Notes: a model not told the origin generated them from the letters alone. Shown: positions 1 to 5,976, counted from the stretch's first letter. The stretch is DNA of 8,707 bases from Helicobacteraceae bacterium (GCA_031276985.1 JAISMA010000157.1:1-8707), one strand, 5' to 3'. Made by a program: numbers and translations.

Positions 1-129
1 GTAATGCTTGATCGCTTCTTGAAAATTGCCTTGATTTCCAGCCGCCGAACCGCGCTCAAACGCTTCTTTTGCGCTATTTGCGCCAAACGCGACGCAAACG
101 GCAAGCGCCAAACCAAAAACGTATCGCAT
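1..129 (-). CDS. Secreted TPR/Sel1-like repeat protein, 5' end only
   Basis: Reading the minus strand from an ATG at 129 to the window edge gives 43 codons with no stop. Residues 1-20 look like a signal peptide: MRY, a hydrophobic stretch VFGLALAVCVAFG, then an ANSA cleavage site. The mature part starts KEAFERGSAAGNQGNFQEAI, the spacing of a tetratricopeptide or Sel1-like helix pair (A-x-x-x-G ... G-x-F-x-x-A-I). A cysteine lies at residue 12, but the preceding LAV is a poor lipobox, so signal peptidase I processing is more likely than lipidation. An AAAAAGG ribosome binding site sits seven bases before the ATG, and a perfect TATAAT lies about 30 bases upstream. The gene diverges from amtB. 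The rest lies outside the window, so its role (periplasmic scaffold, or Hcp-like secreted protein) cannot be judged. Confidence 0.72.
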   Translation of the reverse strand, partial: MRYVFGLALAVCVAFGANSAKEAFERGSAAGNQGNFQEAIKHY

Positions 130-159
130 TGTCGAGCCTTTTTGCAAATTTTCGGCGGC

Positions 160-165
160 ATTATA
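160..165 (-). promoter_or_regulatory. -10 promoter element of the leftward TPR-like gene
   Basis: The minus strand reads TTTATAATGCC here, a perfect TATAAT about 30 bases before the ATG at 129. No good TTGACA lies 17 bases further upstream. This fits the sigma-70 promoters of Campylobacterota, which often lack a conserved -35 box. The ribosome binding site AAAAGG of the same gene is at 142-137. Confidence 0.5.
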
Positions 166-295
166 AACCGCAAGCGCAAAATCCGCGTGCCGCCTCAATT
201 CGCAAAACCGAAACGTCGCAAAGCGGCGCTTGGGCTTCAGGCGCGGGTGATGAAAAAATGCGCAATTTTGCCCGTACGCATTCGCCATTGCTGTG

Positions 296-323
296 TAAAA
301 TTGCATATCTTTACAAAAAGGGG
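296..323 (+). promoter_or_regulatory. Possible -10 box and ribosome binding site of amtB
   Basis: TAAAAT at 296-301, preceded by TGTG, is a possible -10 hexamer. The ribosome binding site is AAAAGGGG at 316-323, five bases before the amtB ATG, and it strongly supports that start. I looked for a sigma-54 site (GG-N10-GC), as is common for nitrogen genes. TTGCA at 301-305 has no GG at the required distance, so sigma-54 control is not supported here. Confidence 0.4.
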
Positions 324-328
324 TTTCA

Positions 329-1585
329 ATGGAAGCGGAAACAGCTGCTACATTAGGCGACGCGGGGTATCTCCTCAGCGTCTTTTTGCTGATCTTTGGC
401 GGCGCGCTGGTGTTTTGGATGGCGGCGGGCTTTGCCATGCTGGAATCGGGGCTGGTGCGTAGCAAAAACGTAACGGTCATCTTGACCAAAAACGTCGGCA
501 TTATGGCGCTTGGATCGATAGTCTATTTCGTGATCGGTTTTGACATAATGTACGGACACGGCGTGTTTGGGCAGCTTTTTGCCTCTGGCGCGGTAGCGGG
601 GGACGAAGGCTCTGATTACGGATTGCACACCGACTTCTTCTTTCAGGTGATGTTCGCGGCGACGGCGGCATCGATCGTTAGCGGAACGGTCGCGGAGCGA
701 ATCAAGCTGATACCGTTTTTCATATTTACGGTGATCTTGGTCGCGATCATCTATCCGATCGTGGGCAACTGGACTTGGGGCGGCACGTTTTTGGGCGGCG
801 ACGAAAGCTGGGTGGCTCAAAATCTAGGTTCGGCGTTTAGCGACTTCGCGGGTTCTACGATCGTCCATAGCACGGGCGGTTGGGCGGCTTTGGCGGGCGC
901 GTTACTGCTTGGCGCAAGAGCGGGCAAATACGGACCCGACGGCAAAGTGCGCCCCATTCCAGGGAGCAATCTGCCGCTGGCTACGCTGGGGACGTTCTGC
1001 CTCTGGCTTGGCTGGTTCGGCTTCAACGGCGCGAGCGAGCTGGCTTTGGCGACCAAAGGCAACGCGGACAACATCGCGCTTGTGTGCGCGAGCACTCATC
1101 TTGGCGCAAGCGCGGGCGCGGTAGCGGCGGCGATCCTGAGCAAGATTATCTACAAAAAAGTCGATCTGACCTTCGTGCTTAACGGCACTTTGGCTGGTTT
1201 GGTGGCGGTAACGGCTGGTCCGAATATCTCCTTGTGGGTTGGCGCGTTAGAGGGCGCGATCGGCGGCATTCTGGTGGTGCTTGCCGTGCCGTTCTTTGAC
1301 AAACTGAAAATCGACGATCCCGTTGGCGCGCTTTCGGTTCACCTTGTGGCGGGCATTTGGGGGACGCTGGCGGTCGGCATTTTCAATCCCGATGTGAAGT
1401 TTCTGGCGCAGCTGTTTGGCGTAGTGGTCGTGGGCGCGTTTGTATTCGTGGCTTCGGGCATTATATGGTATATTCTCAAGCTCACTTTGGGCATTCGCGT
1501 CTCTCAAAAAGAGGAAAGCGAAGGCACAGACCTTAGCGAGACCGGACTCGAAGCGTATCCGGAATTTGTGAAAAACGCGAAATAA
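329..1585 (+). CDS. amtB: Ammonium channel AmtB (Amt/MEP/Rh family)
   Basis: This 418-residue inner-membrane protein of about eleven transmembrane helices conducts ammonium/ammonia into the cell. Residues 172-197 fit the Amt family signature completely, from D172-F-A-G to G-A-R197. The twin pore histidines are H180 (in STIVHST) and H338 (in SVHLVAGIWG). F109 in QVMFA matches the Phe gate, and LGWFGFNGAS at 227-236 is the usual pore helix. The cytoplasmic tail from about residue 390 ends in DLSETGLEAYPEF, the segment that in E. coli AmtB transmits PII binding. The N-terminus begins close to the first helix, without a clear cleavable signal. A strong ribosome binding site five bases upstream fixes the start. 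The PII gene follows after ten bases, so the two are surely co-transcribed. The order amtB-PII is the reverse of the glnK-amtB order of enterobacteria. Confidence 0.96.
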   Translation: MEAETAATLGDAGYLLSVFLLIFGGALVFWMAAGFAMLESGLVRSKNVTVILTKNVGIMALGSIVYFVIGFDIMYGHGVFGQLFASGAVAGDEGSDYGLHTDFFFQVMFAATAASIVSGTVAERIKLIPFFIFTVILVAIIYPIVGNWTWGGTFLGGDESWVAQNLGSAFSDFAGSTIVHSTGGWAALAGALLLGARAGKYGPDGKVRPIPGSNLPLATLGTFCLWLGWFGFNGASELALATKGNADNIALVCASTHLGASAGAVAAAILSKIIYKKVDLTFVLNGTLAGLVAVTAGPNISLWVGALEGAIGGILVVLAVPFFDKLKIDDPVGALSVHLVAGIWGTLAVGIFNPDVKFLAQLFGVVVVGAFVFVASGIIWYILKLTLGIRVSQKEESEGTDLSETGLEAYPEFVKNAK

Positions 1586-1595
1586 AGGCTAACAA

Positions 1596-1934
1596 ATGAA
1601 AAAAATCGACGCGATCATTAAACCGTTCAAACTCGAAGAGGTTAAAGAGGCGCTTCGCCAAGCTGGCATTACGGGCATGACCGTTAGCGAAGTCAAAGGT
1701 TACGGGCGACAGCAAGGGCATACCGAGCTGTATCGCGGCGCGGAATACGTGGTGGATTTTCTGCCGAAGTTGAAGCTGGAGATCGTGGTAAGCGACGATC
1801 TGGTCGACAAGATCGTAGAAACCATTATCGCGTCGGCAAAAACGGGCAAAATCGGCGACGGCAAAATCTTTGTCTATGAGGTGGAAAAAGTTATCCGCGT
1901 CAGAACGGGCGAAACGGGCGACGAAGCCGTTTGA
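1596..1934 (+). CDS. glnB: Nitrogen regulatory protein PII (GlnB/GlnK)
   Basis: This 112-residue trimeric signal protein senses 2-oxoglutarate and ATP/ADP and controls nitrogen assimilation. The length equals that of E. coli GlnB, and the start MKKIDAIIKPFKL is the same. The T-loop (about 37-55) contains YRGAEY with Y51, the residue uridylylated by GlnD in proteobacteria. Q39 corresponds to the 2-oxoglutarate/Mg-ATP ligand. The second PII signature, TGKIGDGKIFV, is at 83-93, and R101 and R103 match the nucleotide-binding arginines. Ten bases separate it from amtB, and its ribosome binding site (TAAAGG) overlaps the amtB stop codon, which suggests translational coupling. Its likely partner is the AmtB next door, which by function makes it a GlnK; by sequence it is as close to GlnB, so the symbol is a choice. 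No glnD is in view. Confidence 0.95.
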   Translation: MKKIDAIIKPFKLEEVKEALRQAGITGMTVSEVKGYGRQQGHTELYRGAEYVVDFLPKLKLEIVVSDDLVDKIVETIIASAKTGKIGDGKIFVYEVEKVIRVRTGETGDEAV

Positions 1935-1984
1935 TTTTTGCTTGCATTCTTGCTTAATTCTTGCGCGTGAATTTCGCGTAAACG

Positions 1985-2035
1985 CGGCGGGCGCAATCGG
2001 CTAATTAGCTTATGCCGATCGCCCGCCGTTATATC
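1985..2035 (+). terminator. Intrinsic terminator of the amtB-PII operon
   Basis: The outer stem CGGCGGGCG (1985-1993) pairs with CGCCCGCCG (2020-2028). After a two-base bulge, ATCGGC (1996-2001) pairs with GCCGAT (2014-2019). The loop is 12 bases, and TTATATCTTTTT follows. A 15-bp GC-rich stem with a T tract, 50 bases after the PII stop, is a textbook Rho-independent terminator. Confidence 0.85.
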
Positions 2036-2266
2036 TTTTTCCGCCGCAACTTTAAGAGCGCCGTTTTCTTCTGATATTCAACCAAAACCGCCCGCCAACC
2101 ACATACGGATTCGTTGTCATTCTTGTAAGCGGGCATAACGATCGACATATTCAACCGTTTAACGCAGTCAAAAATCAACAAACGCAAGAAGCGAAAATTT
2201 TCATCAATGCCAATAAAAACTAAAGAGCCTTTTAAGCGCCATAAATTGCTTGCATGGGTTTATCGC

Positions 2267-2297
2267 CATTTTCGCCACAGTCCTTTGCGAAGGCAGG
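2267..2297 (+). repeat. Imperfect direct repeat, copy A
   Basis: This 31-base unit, CATTTTCGCCACAGTCC followed by TTTGCGAAGGCAGG, is matched at 2513-2543 with four substitutions and no gaps. A related, more palindromic version lies on the minus strand at about 5831-5791 (GTCATTCCC ... GCGACAATCCCTTGCG). It belongs to the dispersed repeat family of the two gene-free stretches. Confidence 0.65.
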
Positions 2298-2338
2298 CTA
2301 CGATAGCTTCCGCGGGAAGCGCGGGCGCGAAGGAATAA

Positions 2339-2458
2339 TTCAATCCGATCGCGCCCTTGCCTCATTCTGCGCGAAGCGACAGCCCGCTTGCGGGCGTACG
2401 TCGCGTAGGAAGTCGCAGAATCTTTTCCTCTTATGTAATTCCCGCGCGCAGGGAATCC
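2339..2458 (+). repeat. Composite palindromic repeat, copy 1
   Basis: Four modules follow in order. First is TTCAATCCGATCGCGCCCTTG (2339-2359). Second is the left arm ATTCTGCG (2364-2371), paired with CGCAGAAT (2414-2421). Third is an insert (about 2377-2410) with nested stems GCGAC/GTCGC and GCCCGC-tt-GCGGGC. Fourth is the palindrome ATTCCCGCGCGCAGGGAAT (2438-2456). The same first, second and fourth modules recur in order at 5300-5380, and the second and fourth recur on the minus strand at 5762-5675. It encodes no protein. Confidence 0.6.
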
Positions 2459-2512
2459 AAAAAAAAGAAAATTGAAGCGTTTCGTATTGCCTTAATACAA
2501 ATGCAAACCCGT

Positions 2513-2543
2513 CATTTTCGCGACAATCCATTGCGAAGGCAAG
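2513..2543 (+). repeat. Imperfect direct repeat, copy B
   Basis: This 31-base unit, CATTTTCGCGACAATCC followed by ATTGCGAAGGCAAG, differs from the copy at 2267-2297 at four positions. It shares GCGACAATCC and TTGCG with the minus-strand relative at 5831-5791. Confidence 0.65.
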
Positions 2544-2646
2544 AGATGCGCTCGTTGCGATAGCGGCGCAATCCGCTAAAGAATGCGGGAATATAGCGGT
2601 TTGATCTCTGGCGGTTTTAGTCGTTTGCGGTTAAATCGCGTTTATC

Positions 2647-2685
2647 GTCATTTCCGCGACGAAGCGCGAGGGAAGGCGGAAATCC
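2647..2685 (+). repeat. Palindromic repeat, ATTTCCGC variant
   Basis: GTC precedes the arm ATTTCCGC (2650-2657), which pairs perfectly with GCGGAAAT (2676-2683) across an 18-base loop; CC follows. This is the layout of the GTCATTCCCGC...GCGGGAATCC elements downstream of the receptor gene, with two matched base changes in each arm. Confidence 0.55.
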
Positions 2686-2739
2686 AAATATCGCGAAAAC
2701 GTCCAAACCAAAACGCCCAAACCCAAAAAAACTAACGGA

Positions 2740-2770
2740 TTGCAACAATAGTTATGATAACGTTTATCTT
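2740..2770 (+). promoter_or_regulatory. Fur-box-like operator and promoter of the TonB receptor
   Basis: GATAACGTTTATC at 2756-2768 fits the 6-1-6 Fur core GATAAT-N-ATTATC at ten of twelve defined positions. With the six bases before it, I count 13 of 19 matches to the classic 19-bp Fur box. TATGAT (2753-2758) is a plausible -10 inside the operator. TTGCAA (2740-2745) with TTTATC (2763-2768) is an alternative -35/-10 pair with 17-bp spacing. In either case Fur bound here would block RNA polymerase, as expected for an iron-repressed receptor gene 80 bases downstream. The site was judged by eye, not with a weight matrix. Confidence 0.55.
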
Positions 2771-2847
2771 AGTTTAAGGTTCTTTCGCTACCATTCTCTG
2801 CGAGAGTAACATCAATTCTCAAAATCTTACTAAACGAAAGGCATCCA

Positions 2848-5043
2848 ATGACAAACGCCAAAGGTGCAATCAATCGGGGCGCGGGTCGATTAGCGGGGCG
2901 ATTGTTAGCTCTCGTAACGGCTCTCATCTGCCTAAACGCTCCCGCGATAGCCGACGAGGTTGAAACGGTCAATCCGTCCGCGACGCAAACAAGCGAAGAG
3001 GGCGCAAACCCAAGCTCCGCAACGCAAACGACAAGCTCGACGCCCGCAACGACGGCGATCGCTCCTTCAAGAGCCGCTTCCGAAGACGACGTGGCCGAAC
3101 TCGACGAAGTTAAGGTGGTAAGCGCCGCGGGTTACGAACAGAACATAGCCGACGCTCCCGCAAGCGTCTTTGTGATCACGCGAGAGGAGTTGGAGAAGAA
3201 ATCCTTCAACGATCTAACGGAGATTCTCAAGAACGTGCCGGGCGTGTTTATCGAAGGCGGCGCGGTTTTCAAAGACATCAGCATTCGCGGTATGAGCAGC
3301 GCTTATACGCTTTATTTGGTGGACGGCAAACCGCTAACAAGCAACGAAGCGCACAGCCCCAACGGTATGGCGGGCGGCGTAGCGACAAACGCGCTTCCGC
3401 CCGTTTCGATGATTGAGCGCATCGAGATCGTGCGCGGACCAATGTCCTCGCTTTACGGCTCCGAAGCTATGGGCGGCGTTATCAACATCATCACCAAGAA
3501 AACGCCTTCCGAATGGAGCGGCACGGTCAAAGGCGAATACACGAAAACCCTAAACAAAATCAGTCAAGACGGCTATTTGGCAAGCGCCAACTTAGCGGGT
3601 CCGATTATCCCGAATTTGCTTTCGTTGCAAACCTACGGCTCAATATTGGGCGTGGACGAGGGACACTGCCCCGATCTCACAAAAGATTGCGGCGATAAAA
3701 GCAGCTCCCCCGCGCCGCGCTTCACAAGCAGGCAGTTTGGCGCTAAAGCGACTTTGGCGATCAATAAGGCTAACAGCGTTTGGCTAAATTACGACTACGC
3801 AAAACAGGAAAAACACGAGGAAGCCAACGTATCATACAGCACCGATACGGGTTCTAACCGCGTAAATGGCGTCGCGCTTAAACAAACCGTCGGCGCGGGA
3901 TACGATCTGAACTTGGACAGTTTCAAGTTAAACTCCTATCTCCAACGCGCCTCCACCAAAAATCCAACGAGGGGAAAAGGCATAGACTACTTTGTTACGA
4001 CGGCAAACGCGCAAGGAACTTATTTCTTTGATACAAACGCGCTTGCTTTGGGCGCGCAATATAGAGAGGAAAAGCTCGACGATCGCGCCACAAACGCTAT
4101 GCCAGGCAATCCGCCCGTCGTTATGAAGCGGTGGTCTTACGCCGTATTCGCCGAAGACGAGTGGAACATTCTCGATAATTTGGCTTTCACGCTTGGCGTT
4201 AGATTAAACGAAGACGAGAATTTTGGCTCGCACGTCGATCCGCGCGTTTATTTGGTCTATAACATAAACGACGAATTCACGCTAAAAGGCGGCGCTTCCA
4301 GCGCGTATAAAGCGCCGACGTTAAGACAGGCGGCGGATGATTTCGGCGGCGTATCGGGCGGAGGAATGGCGGGCAATACGGTTATGATGATGGGTAATCC
4401 CGACGTTGATCCAGAATCAAGCGTTAGCTACGAAGCGGCGATCGCGTATTCAAACCGCGAGATTGGGTTTAACTCCAGCTTAACCGCTTACCATACCGAT
4501 TACAAAGACAAGATTCAGTCGTCGCCCGTTTGCTCGATTCCCGCGCCCGCTCCTATGAGCTGCATTTATCAAGGCGTGGCGTATCGCACGATCAACACGT
4601 ATGAAAACGTCGATAAAGCGGTTTTGGAAGGCGTAGAGGCGACGCTAAACTATGTTCCGATCGATATGCTTTCCTTTGGCGCAAGCTACACCTACACGGA
4701 CACGGAGCAAAAAAGCGGAGTTAATAAAGGCGAACCGCTAAACAGCATATCCAAACATATGTACAGCGCGAACGTCGATATTAAGCCGACGGAGAAGTTT
4801 AGCCTTTGGGGACAATATACCTACAAAGGAGCGTATAAAGAGTCCTCGACCATAAGCGCCGTTAATTCGTCCAGAAACAAATCCTATAGTTTGGTCGATA
4901 TTGGCGCGGTCTATCAGCTTAAAGACAATCTTAAAGCGTTGGCGGGCGTTTATAACGTCGCCAATACTAAAATGGATTTCCAATCGCACGGCAAAGCGAT
5001 CGAAGGCAGAAGAGTAACAATCGGCTTCGTCTCCGACTTCTAA
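2848..5043 (+). CDS. TonB-dependent outer-membrane siderophore receptor
   Basis: This 731-residue receptor probably imports a ferric (catecholate-type) siderophore, powered by TonB-ExbBD. A GAAAGG ribosome binding site lies six bases before the ATG. Residues 1-36 are a signal peptide ending APAIA, followed by a Ser/Thr/Ala-rich linker (about 37-78). LDEVKVVSA at 85-93 is the likely TonB box. The plug domain (about 96-220) has the usual DAPASVFVITREEL, SIRGMSSAYTLYLVDG, RIEIVRGPMSSLYGSEAMGG and VINIITKK blocks. The 22-strand barrel follows, with AYKAPTLRQ at 486-494, GNPDVDPESS at 516-525, NVDKAVLEGVE at 587-597 and a terminal phenylalanine as barrel signal. Cysteine pairs C274/C281 and C562/C572 probably form disulfides in outer loops. 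The blocks resemble FepA, CirA and IrgA, but the ligand cannot be read from sequence. No ABC transporter or tonB gene lies beside it, so it stands alone behind a Fur-like site. Confidence 0.93.
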   Translation: MTNAKGAINRGAGRLAGRLLALVTALICLNAPAIADEVETVNPSATQTSEEGANPSSATQTTSSTPATTAIAPSRAASEDDVAELDEVKVVSAAGYEQNIADAPASVFVITREELEKKSFNDLTEILKNVPGVFIEGGAVFKDISIRGMSSAYTLYLVDGKPLTSNEAHSPNGMAGGVATNALPPVSMIERIEIVRGPMSSLYGSEAMGGVINIITKKTPSEWSGTVKGEYTKTLNKISQDGYLASANLAGPIIPNLLSLQTYGSILGVDEGHCPDLTKDCGDKSSSPAPRFTSRQFGAKATLAINKANSVWLNYDYAKQEKHEEANVSYSTDTGSNRVNGVALKQTVGAGYDLNLDSFKLNSYLQRASTKNPTRGKGIDYFVTTANAQGTYFFDTNALALGAQYREEKLDDRATNAMPGNPPVVMKRWSYAVFAEDEWNILDNLAFTLGVRLNEDENFGSHVDPRVYLVYNINDEFTLKGGASSAYKAPTLRQAADDFGGVSGGGMAGNTVMMMGNPDVDPESSVSYEAAIAYSNREIGFNSSLTAYHTDYKDKIQSSPVCSIPAPAPMSCIYQGVAYRTINTYENVDKAVLEGVEATLNYVPIDMLSFGASYTYTDTEQKSGVNKGEPLNSISKHMYSANVDIKPTEKFSLWGQYTYKGAYKESSTISAVNSSRNKSYSLVDIGAVYQLKDNLKALAGVYNVANTKMDFQSHGKAIEGRRVTIGFVSDF

Positions 5044-5059
5044 CCGCTCGCGATAAATT

Positions 5060-5109
5060 TTGTCCGTGCCTTGTCCGCGTTTGCAAATGCGGAGGCGCTT
5101 AACGGACAA
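5060..5109 (+). terminator. Possible hairpin terminator of the receptor gene
   Basis: TTGTCCG (5060-5066) pairs with CGGACAA (5103-5109). Inside, TCCGCGTTTG (5074-5083) pairs with CAAATGCGGA (5084-5093) with one G-U wobble. TTGTCCG occurs again at 5071-5077 and could compete for the same partner. It starts 17 bases after the stop codon, but only a weak GGTTTTAG follows, so termination is uncertain; it may act as a 3'-end stabilising structure. Confidence 0.35.
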
Positions 5110-5166
5110 CGGGATAGATCGCGGTTTTAGACGTAAGCGCGGGATACGGCTTAATGCGCGGCGATA

Positions 5167-5226
5167 AGTTTATTGCCAACAGATCGCGCTTTTCGTCTTC
5201 CGCTTTTAACTCCTCGCGGACGCTTG
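5167..5226 (+). repeat. 60-base direct repeat, copy 1
   Basis: The first 29 bases (AGTTTATTGCCAACAGATCG then CGCTTTTCG) are identical to 5433-5461, and the rest matches without gaps apart from about seven substitutions. Both copies are preceded by a GGCG stretch. The copies lie 266 bases apart in the same orientation. Confidence 0.75.
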
Positions 5227-5250
5227 TCTTACGCGCAAGCGCCCGCTCTT

Positions 5251-5276
5251 GTCATACCAGCTTTTGCGGGTATGAC
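5251..5276 (+). repeat. Palindrome, GTCATACC variant
   Basis: GTCATACC (5251-5258) pairs perfectly with GGTATGAC (5269-5276) over a ten-base loop. It is a relative of the GTCATTCCCGC palindromes, with T-to-A changed in one arm and the matching A-to-T in the other. Confidence 0.6.
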
Positions 5277-5299
5277 GCTATGAGCGCTTAATAGCGTAC

Positions 5300-5380
5300 T
5301 TCAATCCAATCGCGCCCTTGTCATTCCGCGCATAGTCGCAGACTCTATTCCTCCCATCATACCCGCAAACGCGGGTATTT
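5300..5380 (+). repeat. Composite palindromic repeat, copy 2
   Basis: TTCAATCCAATCGCGCCCTTG (5300-5320) differs from 2339-2359 at one base of 21. It is followed by TCATTCCGCGCATAGTCGCAGA (5321-5342), a decayed form of the TCATTCTGCG...CGCAGAAT module without the insert of copy 1. Next come CTATTCCTC and the palindrome ATACCCGC-aaac-GCGGGTAT (5359-5378). Module order is as in copy 1. Confidence 0.6.
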
Positions 5381-5432
5381 ATTTCCCGTCCGCCTTCTCG
5401 CAATCGCGGGGCGCTACTTAGTTGTCGGCGCT

Positions 5433-5492
5433 AGTTTATTGCCAACAGATCGCGCTTTTCGCCTCTCGCTTTTAACTCCCTGCGAGCGCTTG
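5433..5492 (+). repeat. 60-base direct repeat, copy 2
   Basis: Second copy of the 5167-5226 unit; the first 29 bases are identical. It runs straight into another repeat module at 5508-5541 (GCCCGCTTGC ... GCGTAGGAA), which also occurs as the insert of the composite repeat at 2382-2411. Confidence 0.75.
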
Positions 5493-5507
5493 CCATGTCC
5501 GCGAAAC

Positions 5508-5541
5508 GCCCGCTTGCCTGCAAGCGCAAGGCGCGTAGGAA
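5508..5541 (+). repeat. Repeat module shared with the insert at 2382-2411
   Basis: GCCCGCTTGC (5508-5517) and GCGTAGGAA (5533-5541) flank a 15-base spacer with CTGCAAGCGCAAG. The same two blocks flank an 11-base spacer at 2382-2411. This suggests that the insert of composite copy 1 is itself a separate repeat module. Confidence 0.45.
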
Positions 5542-5598
5542 TACGGGTATCCATTTCTTAAATGACAGCATTGCACAAAACGATGGATTGCGCCCATC

Positions 5599-5622
5599 GT
5601 CATTCCCGCGAAAGCGGGAATC
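5599..5622 (+). repeat. Perfect palindromic repeat, inverted pair left member
   Basis: GTC is followed by the arms ATTCCCGC-gaaa-GCGGGAAT and a final C. The whole 24 bases recur exactly, in inverse orientation, at 5678-5701, 55 bases away. Each copy can fold alone (8-bp stem, GAAA tetraloop), or the two can pair with each other over 24 bp. The sequence resembles dispersed repeats such as dRS3 of Neisseria. Confidence 0.8.
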
Positions 5623-5674
5623 TAAACATTGCGAAGCGCTGACAAGCGCCAATCGGACAATGAACGCCTTAATT

Positions 5675-5762
5675 CTGGATTCCCGCTTTCGCGGGAATGA
5701 CATATATGCAAGCAGACGAGCGCTTCGTGATTCTGCGACTTCGCGTAGAATGACAAGAGAGG
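5675..5762 (-). repeat. Composite palindromic repeat, copy 3 (minus strand)
   Basis: Read on the minus strand from 5762: CTCTCTTG, then TCATTCTACGCGAAGTCGCAGAATC (5753-5729), a 27-base spacer, then GTCATTCCCGC-gaaa-GCGGGAATC (5701-5678). This is the module order of the copies at 2339-2458 and 5300-5380, and it is the least decayed copy. The 5701-5678 module is the right member of the perfect inverted pair with 5599-5622. Confidence 0.65.
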
Positions 5763-5790
5763 CGCGGGCAGACGCGAAAAGGCGGGCGCG

Positions 5791-5831
5791 TCCCTTGCGT
5801 CGCAAGGGATTGTCGCTTTTTAGGGAATGAC
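5791..5831 (-). repeat. Palindromic repeat with TCCCTTGCG hairpin
   Basis: TCCCTTGCG (5791-5799) and CGCAAGGGA (5801-5809) form a near-perfect hairpin around one base. On the minus strand, GTCATTCCC ... GCGACAATCCC leads into it. This aligns with the direct repeats at 2267-2297 and 2513-2543 and makes it a third, inverted member of that subfamily. Confidence 0.55.
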
Positions 5832-5976
5832 GCAAGAGGCGCGAGGGGTAAAAAAGTTGTGGAATATAACGGATGCATACGTTTAAGCGCAACAACGTCG
5901 GCGCGGGGCAATTAAATAAACGGCGGCGTTAACGCGACAAATCGCAAAACCAAAACGGCGCTTAACTAATCGCGGC

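Larger units (their letters stand above)
1935..2847. other. Gene-free stretch between PII and the TonB receptor
   Basis: No reading frame here looks like a gene; the short open frames are readings of repeats and have no convincing start. It holds the terminator (1985-2035), then about 230 bases with nothing recognisable. A zone of degenerate palindromic repeats runs from about 2264 to 2690, and the receptor promoter region with a Fur-like site lies at 2740-2847. Small hairpins not listed separately are GCTTCC-gcg-GGAAGC (2306-2320) and TAGCGG-cgcaat-CCGCTA (2561-2578). Confidence 0.7.

Noticed and set aside
280..328. Sigma-54 promoter for amtB
   Set aside because: TTGCA at 301-305 has no GG twelve bases upstream, and no other GG-N10-GC pair looks convincing.
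4..462. Plus-strand frame of 152 codons at the left edge
   Set aside because: It overlaps the real start of amtB and is antisense to the secreted TPR-like gene; its composition is that of an off-frame reading.
2254..2563. Short plus-strand open frames in the first repeat zone
   Set aside because: They lie wholly in degenerate repeats, lack start signals, and read as low-grade Arg/Ser/Lys-rich peptide.
2041..2840. Insertion sequence or prophage remnant
   Set aside because: No transposase or integrase fragment in any frame, and no long terminal inverted repeats bounding the stretch.
5160..5830. Possible CRISPR array
   Set aside because: Repeats are unevenly spaced, in both orientations and of several types, with no regular spacers and no cas gene in view.
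5431..5895. Open frame of about 154 codons on the minus strand, overlapped by frames on the plus strand
   Set aside because: The frames translate the palindromic repeats (SFPRKRES, SRFRGND, VIPAKAGIQ). They have no ribosome binding site or domain, and similar peptides appear on both strands.
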